NCBI RefSeq assembly: GCF_945859685.1
Contig: NC_079149.1
Location: 78,483,073 to 78,547,072, forward strand
Direction of reading: 5' to 3'
DNA: 64,000 nucleotides
From: Eupeodes corollae
Lineage: Eukaryota; Arthropoda; Insecta; Diptera; Syrphidae
In this document: positions 43,715-52,954 of the stretch, in pieces
How the letters are laid out: each line of letters begins with the position of its first letter
Position numbering within the stretch: position 1 is the first letter of the stretch
Notes under the pieces: generated by a model
Told to the model about the DNA's origin: nothing
Seen by the model: only the letters and a program-made list of their open reading frames with translations
The model's database searches: none
Translations under genes and position numbers: made by a program

Positions 43715-44457
43715 CTACCTTAGGTTTATAAAATTTTCAAGTTTGTCTCTGAATTCGTTCCAGTTTGTTCTGTTATTCACTAGCTTGGGATTACTTTTTT
43801 CTATTATTTCTGTTTCACTCAGTGATAAAATTACTGGAGTATGATCTGATGATAAATTGTAATTACCTTCGACTATTATATGATTTCGTTTAATACCTTT
43901 AACTACGAAAAAGTCTATAAGGTCTGGTATTTTGTTAGTATCAGATGGCCAATATGTTGGCAAACCAGAAGAATAAAATTCGCAGTTGTATTTTCGGCCT
44001 GCTTGGTATAGCCGTTTACCTTTTGTTGTTATGAGCCTAGATCCCCATTGGGTGTGTTTAGCATTGAAGTCGCCACCAACAAGGAAGTTATGTCCTAACA
44101 AATGTAGTAGTTCTGCATAGTCTTCTTCAGTTGGAGAGCGCCTCGGAGGGCAGTATATAGCTGCTATTTTGAATTCTTTCTTTTTTATACCAATACTAAT
44201 TGTTGTTACTTGCATGTTTTCTTTAGTAAACTTTGGCTCTTCATAGTGTGTTAAGCACTTTTTTATAAGTATTACTGATTCTCCCCTATATTATAGTTTG
44301 GTAATTTATTATCAAGACTTTGTTCAATAGCGAGGTGGGTTTCGGACACCAAACAAATGTCTATATGCTCTATGTCTAAAAAGATGTTTAGTTCTGATAC
44401 ATGCTGTAAAAGACCGTTTGCATTCCATGTTGCGATTTTGAGTGTTCTGTCCATCAT
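43715..44457 (-). pseudogene. Jockey-type AP endonuclease domain
   Basis: The order of motifs is ATWNANGL (catalytic Asn), SETHL (catalytic Glu), GGDFNAKHTQWGS (Asp and Asn) and SSDHTPVIL (final His), all present. The domain nicks target DNA to prime reverse transcription in active relatives. The reading frame breaks near 44230 and then runs open from 44215 to 43715. Confidence 0.75.
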
Positions 44458-44603
44458 TGTTTTTTAAGAGCAACTTCTTCGCTTAGCTGTTTTATGTTTA
44501 AATCTTGTTGGTCAATCCTTTTCAAGATGAGTTCAGCATTTCTTTTATAGTAGTTTCCTCATTCTTCCGCACATTTTTTACAATCTGGGAATAGGATTTA
44601 TTT

Positions 44604-45501
44604 TCATCGCTTTTGTGCAATTGCTTTTCCCGGTTGATTTTTAGTAATGTTATCGACCGTTACTTTTTTGCTTTCAACTACTGGTTTTGTGTTGGTTGAG
44701 TTTCTAAACTTGTTCCCAGTTTTGTTTTTTCTTTTTGTGTCTTGGAACTTTTTTGCTACTGGACATCCTCTGTAACTTGCAGGATGATTGCCTTTACAAT
44801 TAACAAGGCAATTGTTAATGTTCTCTGCCCATGGGACAGTTTTTAGTTGCATGTCTGCCTTCGCATTTAACACAAGCGAACTCGCGATTGCAGTATTTTT
44901 GTGTATGCCCAAAGGCTTGACAGCGCTTACATTGTGGAACAGTTTTCGACTTTCGCAGTGGTTCAATTTTGACAACTTTGCCCATAACTGATTTAATACT
45001 GTAAATCTTATCGAGACTTTCTTTATTTTCAAACGTGAGCATAGATAAAGGTAGAGATCTCTTTTTTGTCGTTGATACCCCAGTGGAGTCTTTTACTATC
45101 TCATTTTTAATAAGATTATTGGCATCGAGAGCTTGAAAGCCTTATTGTATAAGGTCTTCGACAATTTCTTTGGCAACACATGAAGAGTGAAGGCCTCTTG
45201 CTACTACTTTTATCGATCTTGTAGCTTTATTTTCGTACGAGTGCCACTAAATTTTCTTTTTGTTCAATTCTTCAGTGACAGATCTATACGCATCGGCGTT
45301 TTCAACAATGACTTTCCAATTGTCTTTATTGTATGATGTATATTTACATGCCTTATTCGTGCATTTTTCTACTATGCTCTTTAGCTCGCCAAGCATTGCC
45401 AATCTGGAGATCATAATTGGAGGGGGGGCAGTTTGCTTGGTACCTTTAACGTGAGACTTATTTTGGGGTAAATCTCTTATTTCTTTATTGGATGCTCTCA
45501 T
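44604..45501 (-). pseudogene. Jockey-type ORF1 (gag) with CCHC knuckles
   Basis: 45501-45247 encodes a basic N-terminal part, and 45042-44604 in two overlapping frames encodes YSIKSVMGKVVKIEPLRKSK followed by CKRCQAFGHTQKYC, a second knuckle CVKCEGRHATKNC, and in the other frame CKGNHPASYRGC. Three consecutive CCHC motifs are the standard arrangement of jockey-clade ORF1 proteins, which bind element RNA. Frameshifts near 44860 and 45150-45240 break it. Confidence 0.75.
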
Positions 45502-45640
45502 TATTGTAGCAGTATCTGATTTTGAACATGTTTGCTGACATTTTATAACAGCCTCTGGGCTACTCTCTGCTTTTCGTTTCTTTGACTTACGTTTATTTCG
45601 GTTTCCTTCAGTTTCAAGGAGGAGCTCTTCCTCATCAGAT

Positions 45641-47999
45641 AAGAAAAAGAGAGTCCGTTGAATTCGAAAATTGAAAAAAATCGATCTAAAAAGAAATAAA
45701 TTCTCTTAAATGTTTTAAAAAAAAAATAATTGAATGTTTTGTTTTAGAAATTAAAATTGTGGAACTGTCATTTTTGACAAAAAATTAATCTGACATTTTG
45801 CCTTTCGAACATTTTGCCATTCGAGCAACTTTTTATTTTGTGTTTTGACACAAAATAAACGATCACCTCGAATTAATTCCTTAGTTTGTGTCACAAGGAA
45901 TTATAGGTAACTGCGCGGACATTCCACTAAATCGTTGAATAATTTTCTGTAGAGAACAAAATTTAGTCAAGGTTTATTTCGTTGATTACTTTCGGAGTTG
46001 CTTATGTGCACGATGTTTGGGCAACTAGGCATCGAACTATTTGGTTTTGAAAAAGATGCATGAGCGCCTTACCGTTGTGAATTCGACCCTAAATCGCAAG
46101 TAAAAACGACTGGAAAATTGAAGCAGCTACTAACTTCATAAAGAATTTAATGAAAACTAAAGAAATATATAATGAAACATTTTCCGAATCAAATGTTTAG
46201 TTTTTTTTACAAAGATAAGAGAGAAATCAACCATAAACATTGGTAAGGTATTTTAATGCTAGTGGGAGCAGAGTCCTATGTATTGGATCTCATGGTAATG
46301 TAGTGTTTTGTTTTAAACTGCTCGCGTGACAGTTAATAAATGAAGAATTTTCTTTAAAATGAACGAAAATGAATTTTATACGGCAAAAGCGAATTAACAA
46401 ACGTCAAATCAAAAATCTGTACGAATGTGAATGTGTAGTAAATTTTATTTATGTTATTAAATTGAATTGCAGTGTTGTTATTTTCACAAATTTTAAAAAC
46501 ACCAAGGTAAGAAAAGTATTAGTGATTTAAAATATAAGTTTATCATAGTCACTTATTTCAAAGATAAGTCTATATAATAGTGCGAAGTACAAATAAGCAA
46601 CCAGCTGTGCTTGTCTGACATTTGATCAGTTGTTGTTTAGTTCTAAAATATGCGTTGTTCGCCTTCTTCGTATCATTCAAGTTTCAAGTTCACGGAAACT
46701 GAAAGTTATTTTATTAAATTCAAAATAAAAAATTGAATTGTATATTCGCCTCCTTCTTCAAAACATCTGATTGATTAATATTGTAAATCCAGGTGAGATT
46801 AGAAATGAAAAGTTATTTTTTTACTCTCAAAGCGTTTTGGCAGTTTTTCAATAAATTTTCCTCTTTTGTGAAGCCAAAAATCGACAACTCGCACGTTGTT
46901 TTCATAGCGCTGTTGATGAAGCACTCTGAAGGCAGAATGCAGTTTTGAAAATAGAGACAAATTGTATTGATATGTTTCCATCTGTAAATTTGTTCTTCAG
47001 ACAGTATATTAATACGTAAAAAAATAGAATACAACCAGAGGTTGTTTTCCTTTTTTTCAGCTTCTGTTGCATTCTAGGTACCTAACATTACGTTTGCCGG
47101 TCTTCTCTTTTTCATAAGGATTAAATAGTTTATCTAAATGAGGTACCTTGCTCTCGATTACTAGCACTTGTAAATTGATCTGTAGTTACCTATTTGGCCT
47201 TCAAAACTATGTAGGTAGATATAAAGTTTATGTACAATGCCTGCATTTTTGTTTCATTGAATGTGGGTAGGTATAAACATTATAACAACTTCCAATGTCA
47301 AAAGTCGGCAGTCCCGCATTCATAATATCCATCCTTTTTCAATATTTTGTCATTTTTAAAAAGGTATGGGTCCTTTGAAAAATCATATTTAATACATTTA
47401 ATTCATCTATTATTATTATTTAACTGTTTAATCATCTCTCCACTCAATCAAAATTAAAAGTATATTAGTATAAATTTAGTTCGAGAAATTATGCCTACAA
47501 AATTGTACAACCACTGCCAAAAAACAAAATTACTTATCAATCAAAGAATTATTTTGGGGCAAACTTTTGTAATTGTTGTAAATATAACAACTTATATAAA
47601 ACAACCAGCTTTCAAAATCTTTGAAGAATACACTCTTCCACTTCAGATTTTTAATATAGACACTTGATTCTTGTTTTATATGGCAAATGAAACATATTCT
47701 AAACTTCATTAGCTTAATAGGTACGATTTAAAATACAATTTCGGTAGTAATTATTTTTTTTTGAGTTATTAATCTCTAAAATTGTGTCTATAAATTTGGT
47801 TTTTTGAATACTAATTGCAATAGAACATGGATTTAGGAATTCAAACTGCCTCAACTAAAGAGAGTGAAAAAAACAATGCATTAAATAATAAACATCTCAT
47901 TAAAAACTATTTTTCAACAGCTTTGCAAACAATTATCTGAGCCTCATACTTGAATGATTCTGTTGTCAATAAAATTGATCAATTTCAACATCAGACAAA
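45641..47999. other. Intergenic region upstream of SENP8
   Basis: AT-rich DNA with no recognised element over 2.3 kb. Small minus-strand frames at 46799-47034 have no recognisable domain. The SENP8 promoter and 5' UTR should lie at the right end (about 47800-47999), but I could not identify a TATA box or initiator with confidence. Confidence 0.4.
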
Positions 48000-48644
48000 A
48001 TGAGCTGCCCCCGTGCTGATCCTGTTGCTCTAAGCTTTAATGATACTCTCCTCCGAGTATCCGACATACAGCTCTTACAAGGCCCACACTGGTTAAATGA
48101 CCAAATCCTCTCATTCTACTACGAATATCTTGAAAGATTAAAATACAAAACCAATAGTGATCTGCTATTTGTTTCGCCAGAAGTCACACAGTGTATGAAG
48201 ATGATGGACGACACGGAACTTGAATCTCTTCTCGAACAACTTAATGCTGATAAAAAGCCTTTTATATTCTTTGCTCTCAACGATAACGAATCACATCGTG
48301 CTGGTGGAACACATTGGAGCTTATTAGTATTCTCAAGACCCGAACGAACATTCTTCCATTTTGATTCATTGGGAAATTCAAATCAAAGCACCATGCAACA
48401 ATTTGTAAATCGCATCAAAGATGCTTTGAATTGTAGAAATTGTCACATGAAACCAATCCGTTGTCTCCAACAGTCGAATAGTTATGACTGTGGTATTCAT
48501 GTTCTCTGTATGACGGATAATATTGCCGACTACGTTAATCGATTCGAATGCATTGATGGAGTAGGGCCATTGCACCATGACACGATTAGTGCGAAGCGCG
48601 GTGAGCTCCTAAAGTTGATTGCATCTTTAGGCGGAAAAGTTTAG
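48000..48644 (+). CDS. Den1: NEDD8-specific cysteine protease SENP8/Den1
   Basis: A single intact exon of 214 aa (human SENP8 is 212). The protein removes NEDD8 from proteins and processes its precursor; it belongs to the C48 (Ulp1) family of cysteine proteases. The N-terminus DPVALSFNDTLLRVSDIQLL matches the family, followed by HWLNDQILSFYYEYL. The catalytic triad is His105 (GGTHWSLLVF), Asp122 (FHFDSLG) and Cys164 (SYDCGIHVLC), with the oxyanion Gln at 157-158 (CLQQSNS). The start ATG is preceded by ACAAA, a fair context. No frameshift or missing residue is seen. AATAAA lies at 48959-48964. Its neighbours are transposons, so the context adds nothing to its function. Confidence 0.96.
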   Translation: MSCPRADPVALSFNDTLLRVSDIQLLQGPHWLNDQILSFYYEYLERLKYKTNSDLLFVSPEVTQCMKMMDDTELESLLEQLNADKKPFIFFALNDNESHRAGGTHWSLLVFSRPERTFFHFDSLGNSNQSTMQQFVNRIKDALNCRNCHMKPIRCLQQSNSYDCGIHVLCMTDNIADYVNRFECIDGVGPLHHDTISAKRGELLKLIASLGGKV

Positions 48645-49006
48645 GAGTTTAATTTTAAGTTATCTGAAATATGAAATGTCGTTAAACGACTCCATTACTT
48701 GAAGAAGACATTAATTTAATTTGAATTAATATTTTAAAAACATTAATTACATATGTATGAGTTTAAATATTGTCATTATTTTTTAATGTTTTTGAATTAT
48801 CAGATATACGAGTATATGTAAGGTTTTTCTTTTGGTCAGCTAAATTCTAAATATATATTGATACATAAACAAGAAAAACTTCAGTTCCTTTCACTTAAAT
48901 TATTCTTTTTATACTCCAAAAGGTTGTGTTACTTTGCTTTCTTACTATCAGAAAACCAAATAAAATAAATCTGATAAGATTATCCTTAAAAACATTAAAT
49001 ATTTTC
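48645..49006. other. SENP8 3' flank
   Basis: AT-rich 3' flanking DNA, with the nearest AATAAA at 48959-48964. No other feature. The last bases, AAATATTTTC (48998-49006), are repeated after the SINE pair at 49823. Confidence 0.45.
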
Positions 49007-49304
49007 GAATATAAGAATGAAACAACAACAACTTGTGTGTGCTACCACCAAGTTCATAGGCTGGAGTTATAGCTATTTCACGGGGGCCAACCCGATCATC
49101 AGACTCCTTTAGTGGTGCTTAATCGCTTTTTGTTCAATTTAATTTTTGAAGAACTTTTGCCCGAGCTGGGCTTGAACAAGCGATCTAGCGTGTGAGGAGC
49201 TAGTGCACTACGCACTACGCCACCGCACCCACATGAAAGTTGTAAGCCAATTACAGGTTTTTTCGTTCTATCGTACTATACTGAACCGATTAGCATTTTT
49301 CTAA
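49007..49304 (-). repeat. SINE copy 1 (tRNA-Val-like head)
   Basis: On the minus strand 49230-49159 is a 72-nt tRNA-like segment. It has A box TGGCGTAGTGC, anticodon stem CTAGC/GCTAG around TCCTCACAC (as in tRNA-Val CAC) and B box TGTTCAAGCCC. It is preceded by about 74 bp and followed by about 150 bp of SINE body ending CTTATATTC. It is a degenerate tRNA, not a gene: the acceptor ends do not pair well. A copy identical over its readable length lies 519 bp downstream. Confidence 0.7.
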
Positions 49305-49525
49305 GCACACACAAGTAATTGTTGTTGTTTTATTCAGTTTCTTTCTATTATCTCCTCTCTTTTTCATAAGCCAACGATTTCGATTGGATTCGTATGAGGA
49401 GGGAGATGGGGCGAAAGAGTTGACACGGGTCAAGATTTTTTAATTTTTACAATTTTAAGGAGGTTTTTGTATGAAATTTTATACTCACAGTTTTAAGGCA
49501 GCTGCTTGCCGAATTTATAATTATT
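49305..49525. other. 221-bp spacer between the two SINE copies
   Basis: Single-copy in this window. It has no tRNA-like head and no open frame of note. Its origin matters for deciding whether the structure is a tandem duplication or a small element with terminal direct repeats. Confidence 0.5.
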
Positions 49526-49823
49526 GAATATAAGAATGAAACAACAACAACTTGTGTGTGCTACCACCAAGTTCATAGGCTGGAGTTATAGCTATTTCAC
49601 GGGGGCCAACCCGATCATCAGACTCCTTTAGTGGTGCTTAATCGCTTTTTGTTCAATTTAATTTTTGAAGAACTTTTGCCCGAGCTGGGCTTGAACAAGC
49701 GATCTAGCGTGTGAGGAGCTAGTGCACTACGCACTACGCCACCGCACCCACATGAAAGTTGTAAGCCAATTACAGGTTTTTTCGTTCTATCGTACTATAC
49801 TGAACCGATTAGCATTTTTCTAA
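49526..49823 (-). repeat. SINE copy 2, identical direct repeat
   Basis: It repeats 49007-49304 base for base as far as I compared, including the tRNA-Val-like segment (49749-49678 on the minus strand). It is followed directly by AAATATTTTC, which also precedes copy 1, so the whole copy1-spacer-copy2 unit is bounded by a 10-bp direct repeat. Confidence 0.75.
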
Positions 49824-50327
49824 ATATTTTCAAATTTAACAATTGGTCATATTGATTTAGAGTTTTGTTATTGTTATGTATTTGAAGTATACATAAATCG
49901 TCGAATGAGAAATAAGTTTTGGTTTTGAATTCACTCGTTGGGGTGTACAAATTTATTTTAATTCTAAAGTTAAGTTTTTCACTCAAATTACTACTTTGGT
50001 AAAAAATATATCAAGGCTTATAGAGTACAAATATTTCTTTAATGATTGATTTGGTATTTTTTCAATGGAAAAATTAATTTGAATGAATTATTTGACAAGC
50101 AATGTTATGTTTTATTAAATACTTTCATCACAGGAAGTTGTAAATTATTATTATTAATTTCAAAAGACGATTGGAAAACCTGGATGTTTTGAAAATCCAA
50201 GACTGTTTTGTTTTATTTAAATAATTCAAACAAATGATTTTATACAATGCAATTCTACAAAACCATAAGCAAACATTTTAGTGTACGGATTTATTTTATC
50301 ACTTGCGTTCAGGATCATTATATAAAT
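49824..50327. other. AT-rich spacer
   Basis: No gene or repeat was recognised. The 63-codon minus-strand frame at 49795-49986 overlaps the SINE and is not credible. Confidence 0.4.
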
Positions 50328-50400
50328 TATTAAGTGGCGCAACGGTTCGTAGAGAACCGGGGCCTAGTGAAAAGTCTCAATCAAAATCTGTATCTCGGTA
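50328..50400 (-). repeat. SINE tail fragment (tRNA-Asp-like family)
   Basis: On the minus strand this reads CACTAGGCCCCGGTTCTC then CGAACCGTTGCGCCACTTAA, matching the tails at 6720-6785 and 28310-28360. The head is absent or too diverged to see. Confidence 0.5.
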
Positions 50401-50609
50401 ATATCAGCGATGGACGAAACGGAAACCGAACGGGTTAAGTTAGGCAAATAATTAAAACGATATTTCGACGACTGAAAATGCTATGTGAACAAATTTTAAC
50501 TTAAGCGATTAGCTTAAGGTAATATTGGTTGTCTAGTAGTGCTGTTTGCAAAAGATTAAGAACATTTTAAAAATATTTAAACTTGAAGGAGCAGATAATT
50601 TTGTTTGTA

Positions 50610-50900
50610 TTTAGTTCATATTCGAAGGATTTTCTCTGTCTTTGTGTTGATTTTGAATTCTTCAACATTGCAGTCATAGGGAAAGATAGAGCAAGGTAAA
50701 GCATTCCCTATTCGCGTAGTGCGAATAAGGAAAGAAGCTATGTTCTTCCCCAGTATGCAAATATTACGGTTAATGTTTTTGAAAAGAGGGATTCAATTGG
50801 CTATTTTACTAGAGTATGATCCGTTCAAATAACGGTAAAACATTACAAATATGCTCTAGTAACGTTAATGAGTAGAGCTCTTGGTAATCAAAGAAGGTAT
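50610..50900 (-). pseudogene. Non-LTR ORF2 C-terminal fragment
   Basis: The minus strand contains SFLIRTTRIGNALP in one frame and PYDCNVEEFKINTKTEKIL in the same frame, resembling the RT C-terminal block SF..RT.R.WN.LP......FK. Stops and a frameshift separate it from upstream sequence. The family is not identified. Confidence 0.35.
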
Positions 50901-51147
50901 ACCTTTGTTATTTGTTATCTACTACCGATACACGCATCTTCTTATAGTGCCAAATGACCATAACATGAATAGCCATAAATTCACAAACAGCCTTAAATTA
51001 TCGTTCGTCTCTTGGGAGCTGACAAAAAAGTTCTATATCCCCCTTTATTCGCTGCCGCCAAACAAACTAACAGGTCAAAGTTTCAAGTTAAATGCTCAAA
51101 ACAACTCATCTCCAGTATATTACACATTAGCTTCCTTGTAGTTGTAC

Positions 51148-51387
51148 TTACTGAGCACTTTTTTCGTCTTCGAGGTCCTGCAAATGGCAGCCTAATGTAA
51201 CCTTGCCTATAAAATAATACAATACAAAAATCAGTAAAAATAGGCTGAGTTCGTAATTATAAACCTTCCAAACTGCCAAAATTGCGTTCATTAAGCGTTC
51301 GTTGAGCGTAGCAAAAGTGGTGTTCACATCGACAGTCATTATGCGGTCAAGTAGGCATTTATTTTTATTATGTTGCTGAATTGGCAC
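51148..51387 (-). CDS. Possible small membrane protein or exon, unrecognised
   Basis: A 79-codon minus-strand frame has a hydrophilic N-terminus (an internal MTVDVNTTFATLNERLMNAI could be the true start), one clear transmembrane-like stretch LSLFLLIFVLYYFIGKVTLG, and a short acidic tail ending EDEKSAQ. The composition is more gene-like than its surroundings. A GT..AG pair (GTTTAT ... TTATAGGCAAG) brackets the hydrophobic part, so it could instead be a retained or false intron. I do not recognise the product; no domain or neighbour supports it. Confidence 0.2.
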   Translation of the reverse strand: MPIQQHNKNKCLLDRIMTVDVNTTFATLNERLMNAILAVWKVYNYELSLFLLIFVLYYFIGKVTLGCHLQDLEDEKSAQ

Positions 51388-52381
51388 GGAAAAGGCAGAG
51401 TAGCAAATCTGAATATATTTTTTAATACAAATTAATTATTATAATTAATTCACAGGACTGTGTTTGAGTCCAAACTGTTTTCTTTGTACAAAAGGGATAA
51501 CTTCAAATGTAGTCTTTGTCAACTGAAAAATTTTTTAAACATGTTATTGGTCGTTTTAAGAAAATTTGTAGTTCTTTCAATATACGTACATACTTTATTA
51601 ACACCGTTCTAAAGGCTTTTGTATCAAAAAAAAAAAAAAACATTTTCCCTTTAGTTTTTTTAAATTTTATTATATGTATCTATCATTCAATGTTTCCAGA
51701 AGTGGTTTTTCTGCTAAGCTTAGATAATAAGTTTTATAATATTGTTGGTGATAGCCAATTTTTAAATGTTTGTACTACAAATCAAATTCAAAAACTTCCA
51801 CAAAATAAAACTGAGTATAATGGCTGCTCGCTTGAAGTTGTAACTGTGTTCATAAACGTATCTGAACATATTTTAGGTACGGCATGGGCAACAAAACCTG
51901 CAATTATGAACTTAGAACAACAAGGGGAAATAATTCCTTTTTTGTGGTACACTTATTAGACAGTCCTGCCTCCTGCAGAAATTTTATTTATGATTTTTCC
52001 AAACGAAATACAGACATTCAAATATTCATGTACATATGTACAATGTACATACATAACAAAAAAAAATCCAAAAAATTTGAATTGCAAATTCAGCAATTTT
52101 AATATGCGCTGTTTTATATATCCGAAACTATTCGCACTGAAAAGAAGACATTCATCCTGTCAGTATTTTTATTTTGCCAGTTTATATTTCTAAGATCTCA
52201 GAAATAAATTTCTCACTTTTGTTGTCAGAAAACTAACGTGGACTAACGCTTAAAACGTAAGCGATTTAGGAATAGTTTGCTTATACAGAATGTCACGAAC
52301 AAATATGAGAGCTTATATTTTAAGTACTGATATTGAACTTAAGTATATATAAAGAGCAAATACAGTCACTCCAAAGATAGA
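51388..52381. other. AT-rich spacer
   Basis: No feature recognised. A 147-codon frame at 51516-51959 starts with TTG, is rich in A runs and shows no family resemblance, so it is not called. Confidence 0.4.
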
Positions 52382-52433
52382 TAGGTTAGGTTAAAGTGGC
52401 TGTCCATGATGGAAACGGACACACTTAGGCCAG
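52382..52433 (-). mobile_element. 3' end of older antisense LOA-like copy C
   Basis: AGGTTAGGTTAAAGTGGCTG followed by TCCATGATGGAAACGGACAC and ACTTAGGCCAG is the reverse complement of the 3' UTR and (CCTAA)n tail seen in copies A and B. The rest of this minus-strand copy resumes at 56622, after the inserted element D. Confidence 0.8.
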
Positions 52434-52954
52434 ACATGATCATGAAACTGATCAAAACAAGTAATCCGGACCTGCCTACTCACGACTGGAAAGTACCAAA
52501 GGTTGAGAAGGAGACAGTGGGTCACTATAGATCGGCTCTCGTGCTGATCAATAGGGAATCACTGGCTCCACTGGCCGCGACCAAAGGTGTGATTAGGTAT
52601 GGTTTCGATGAAATCATGATGCGTATTTATAAAAAAGATGAAGATACGCTAAACACGCCCCCCACAGAAGCCTCTTCAGCGGAGGGAAGCGATTCATTGG
52701 CAACGAAAATGGAGGTCGATGCAACACCAAAAGTGGAACCATCGACATCCACTGCCCCAAATAAGCCATCCGACGTGGAGGCTAAAACTAAAGTCGACAG
52801 TAACTCCGACATGGAGACTGAAGACGCCACCTTAGGCATCACCCAGAGTGAGGAAGACCTGCTTAGGTCCTCCTCAGACGAGGAAAACGCCGACAAAACA
52901 GTGGTGGAGGTTGATCTGACTAATAGTAGCAATGCTGCGATTAGTACAGATTAA
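52406..52954 (+). CDS. Element D ORF1, with chimeric N-terminus
   Basis: A 182-codon frame. Residues from about 11 on (MIMKLIKTSNPDLPTHDWKV, HYRSALVLINRESLAPLAAT, YGFDEIMMRIYKKDED, then an acidic Ser/Thr-rich middle and KTVVEVDLTNSSNAAISTD) match ORF1 of copy B. The first nine to ten codons (MMETDTLRP) are read from the antisense 3' UTR of copy C, upstream of the insertion point, so the ATG is supplied by the host sequence. It has no zinc knuckle. The stop TAA overlaps the start of ORF2. The role is gag-like by position only. Confidence 0.7.
   Translation: MMETDTLRPDMIMKLIKTSNPDLPTHDWKVPKVEKETVGHYRSALVLINRESLAPLAATKGVIRYGFDEIMMRIYKKDEDTLNTPPTEASSAEGSDSLATKMEVDATPKVEPSTSTAPNKPSDVEAKTKVDSNSDMETEDATLGITQSEEDLLRSSSDEENADKTVVEVDLTNSSNAAISTD

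Larger units (their letters stand above)
41960..45640 (-). mobile_element. Jockey-clade non-LTR retrotransposon, heavily frameshifted
   Basis: A nearly complete minus-strand copy. ORF1 lies at 45501-44604 with three cysteine knuckles beginning CKRCQAFGHTQKYC. Endonuclease is at 44457-43715 (LKIATWNANGLLQHVSELNI, LVSETHL, GGDFNAKHTQWGS, SSDHTPVIL). RT is at 43381-42046 (LPVL-type fingers, HQFGFRNKHSTIDQVHRI, GVPQGSVLGPTLYLLYTRDI, ATFADDTAILV, KYLGMNLDAKLKWKEHIK). There is no RNase H, as expected for the jockey clade. At least six frameshifts separate the blocks. The 3' end is A-rich on the minus strand near 41960. Confidence 0.85.

Noticed and set aside
51516..51959. 147-codon frame
   Set aside because: Begins with TTG, A-rich, no recognisable domain, and interior splice-like sites without a consistent gene model.
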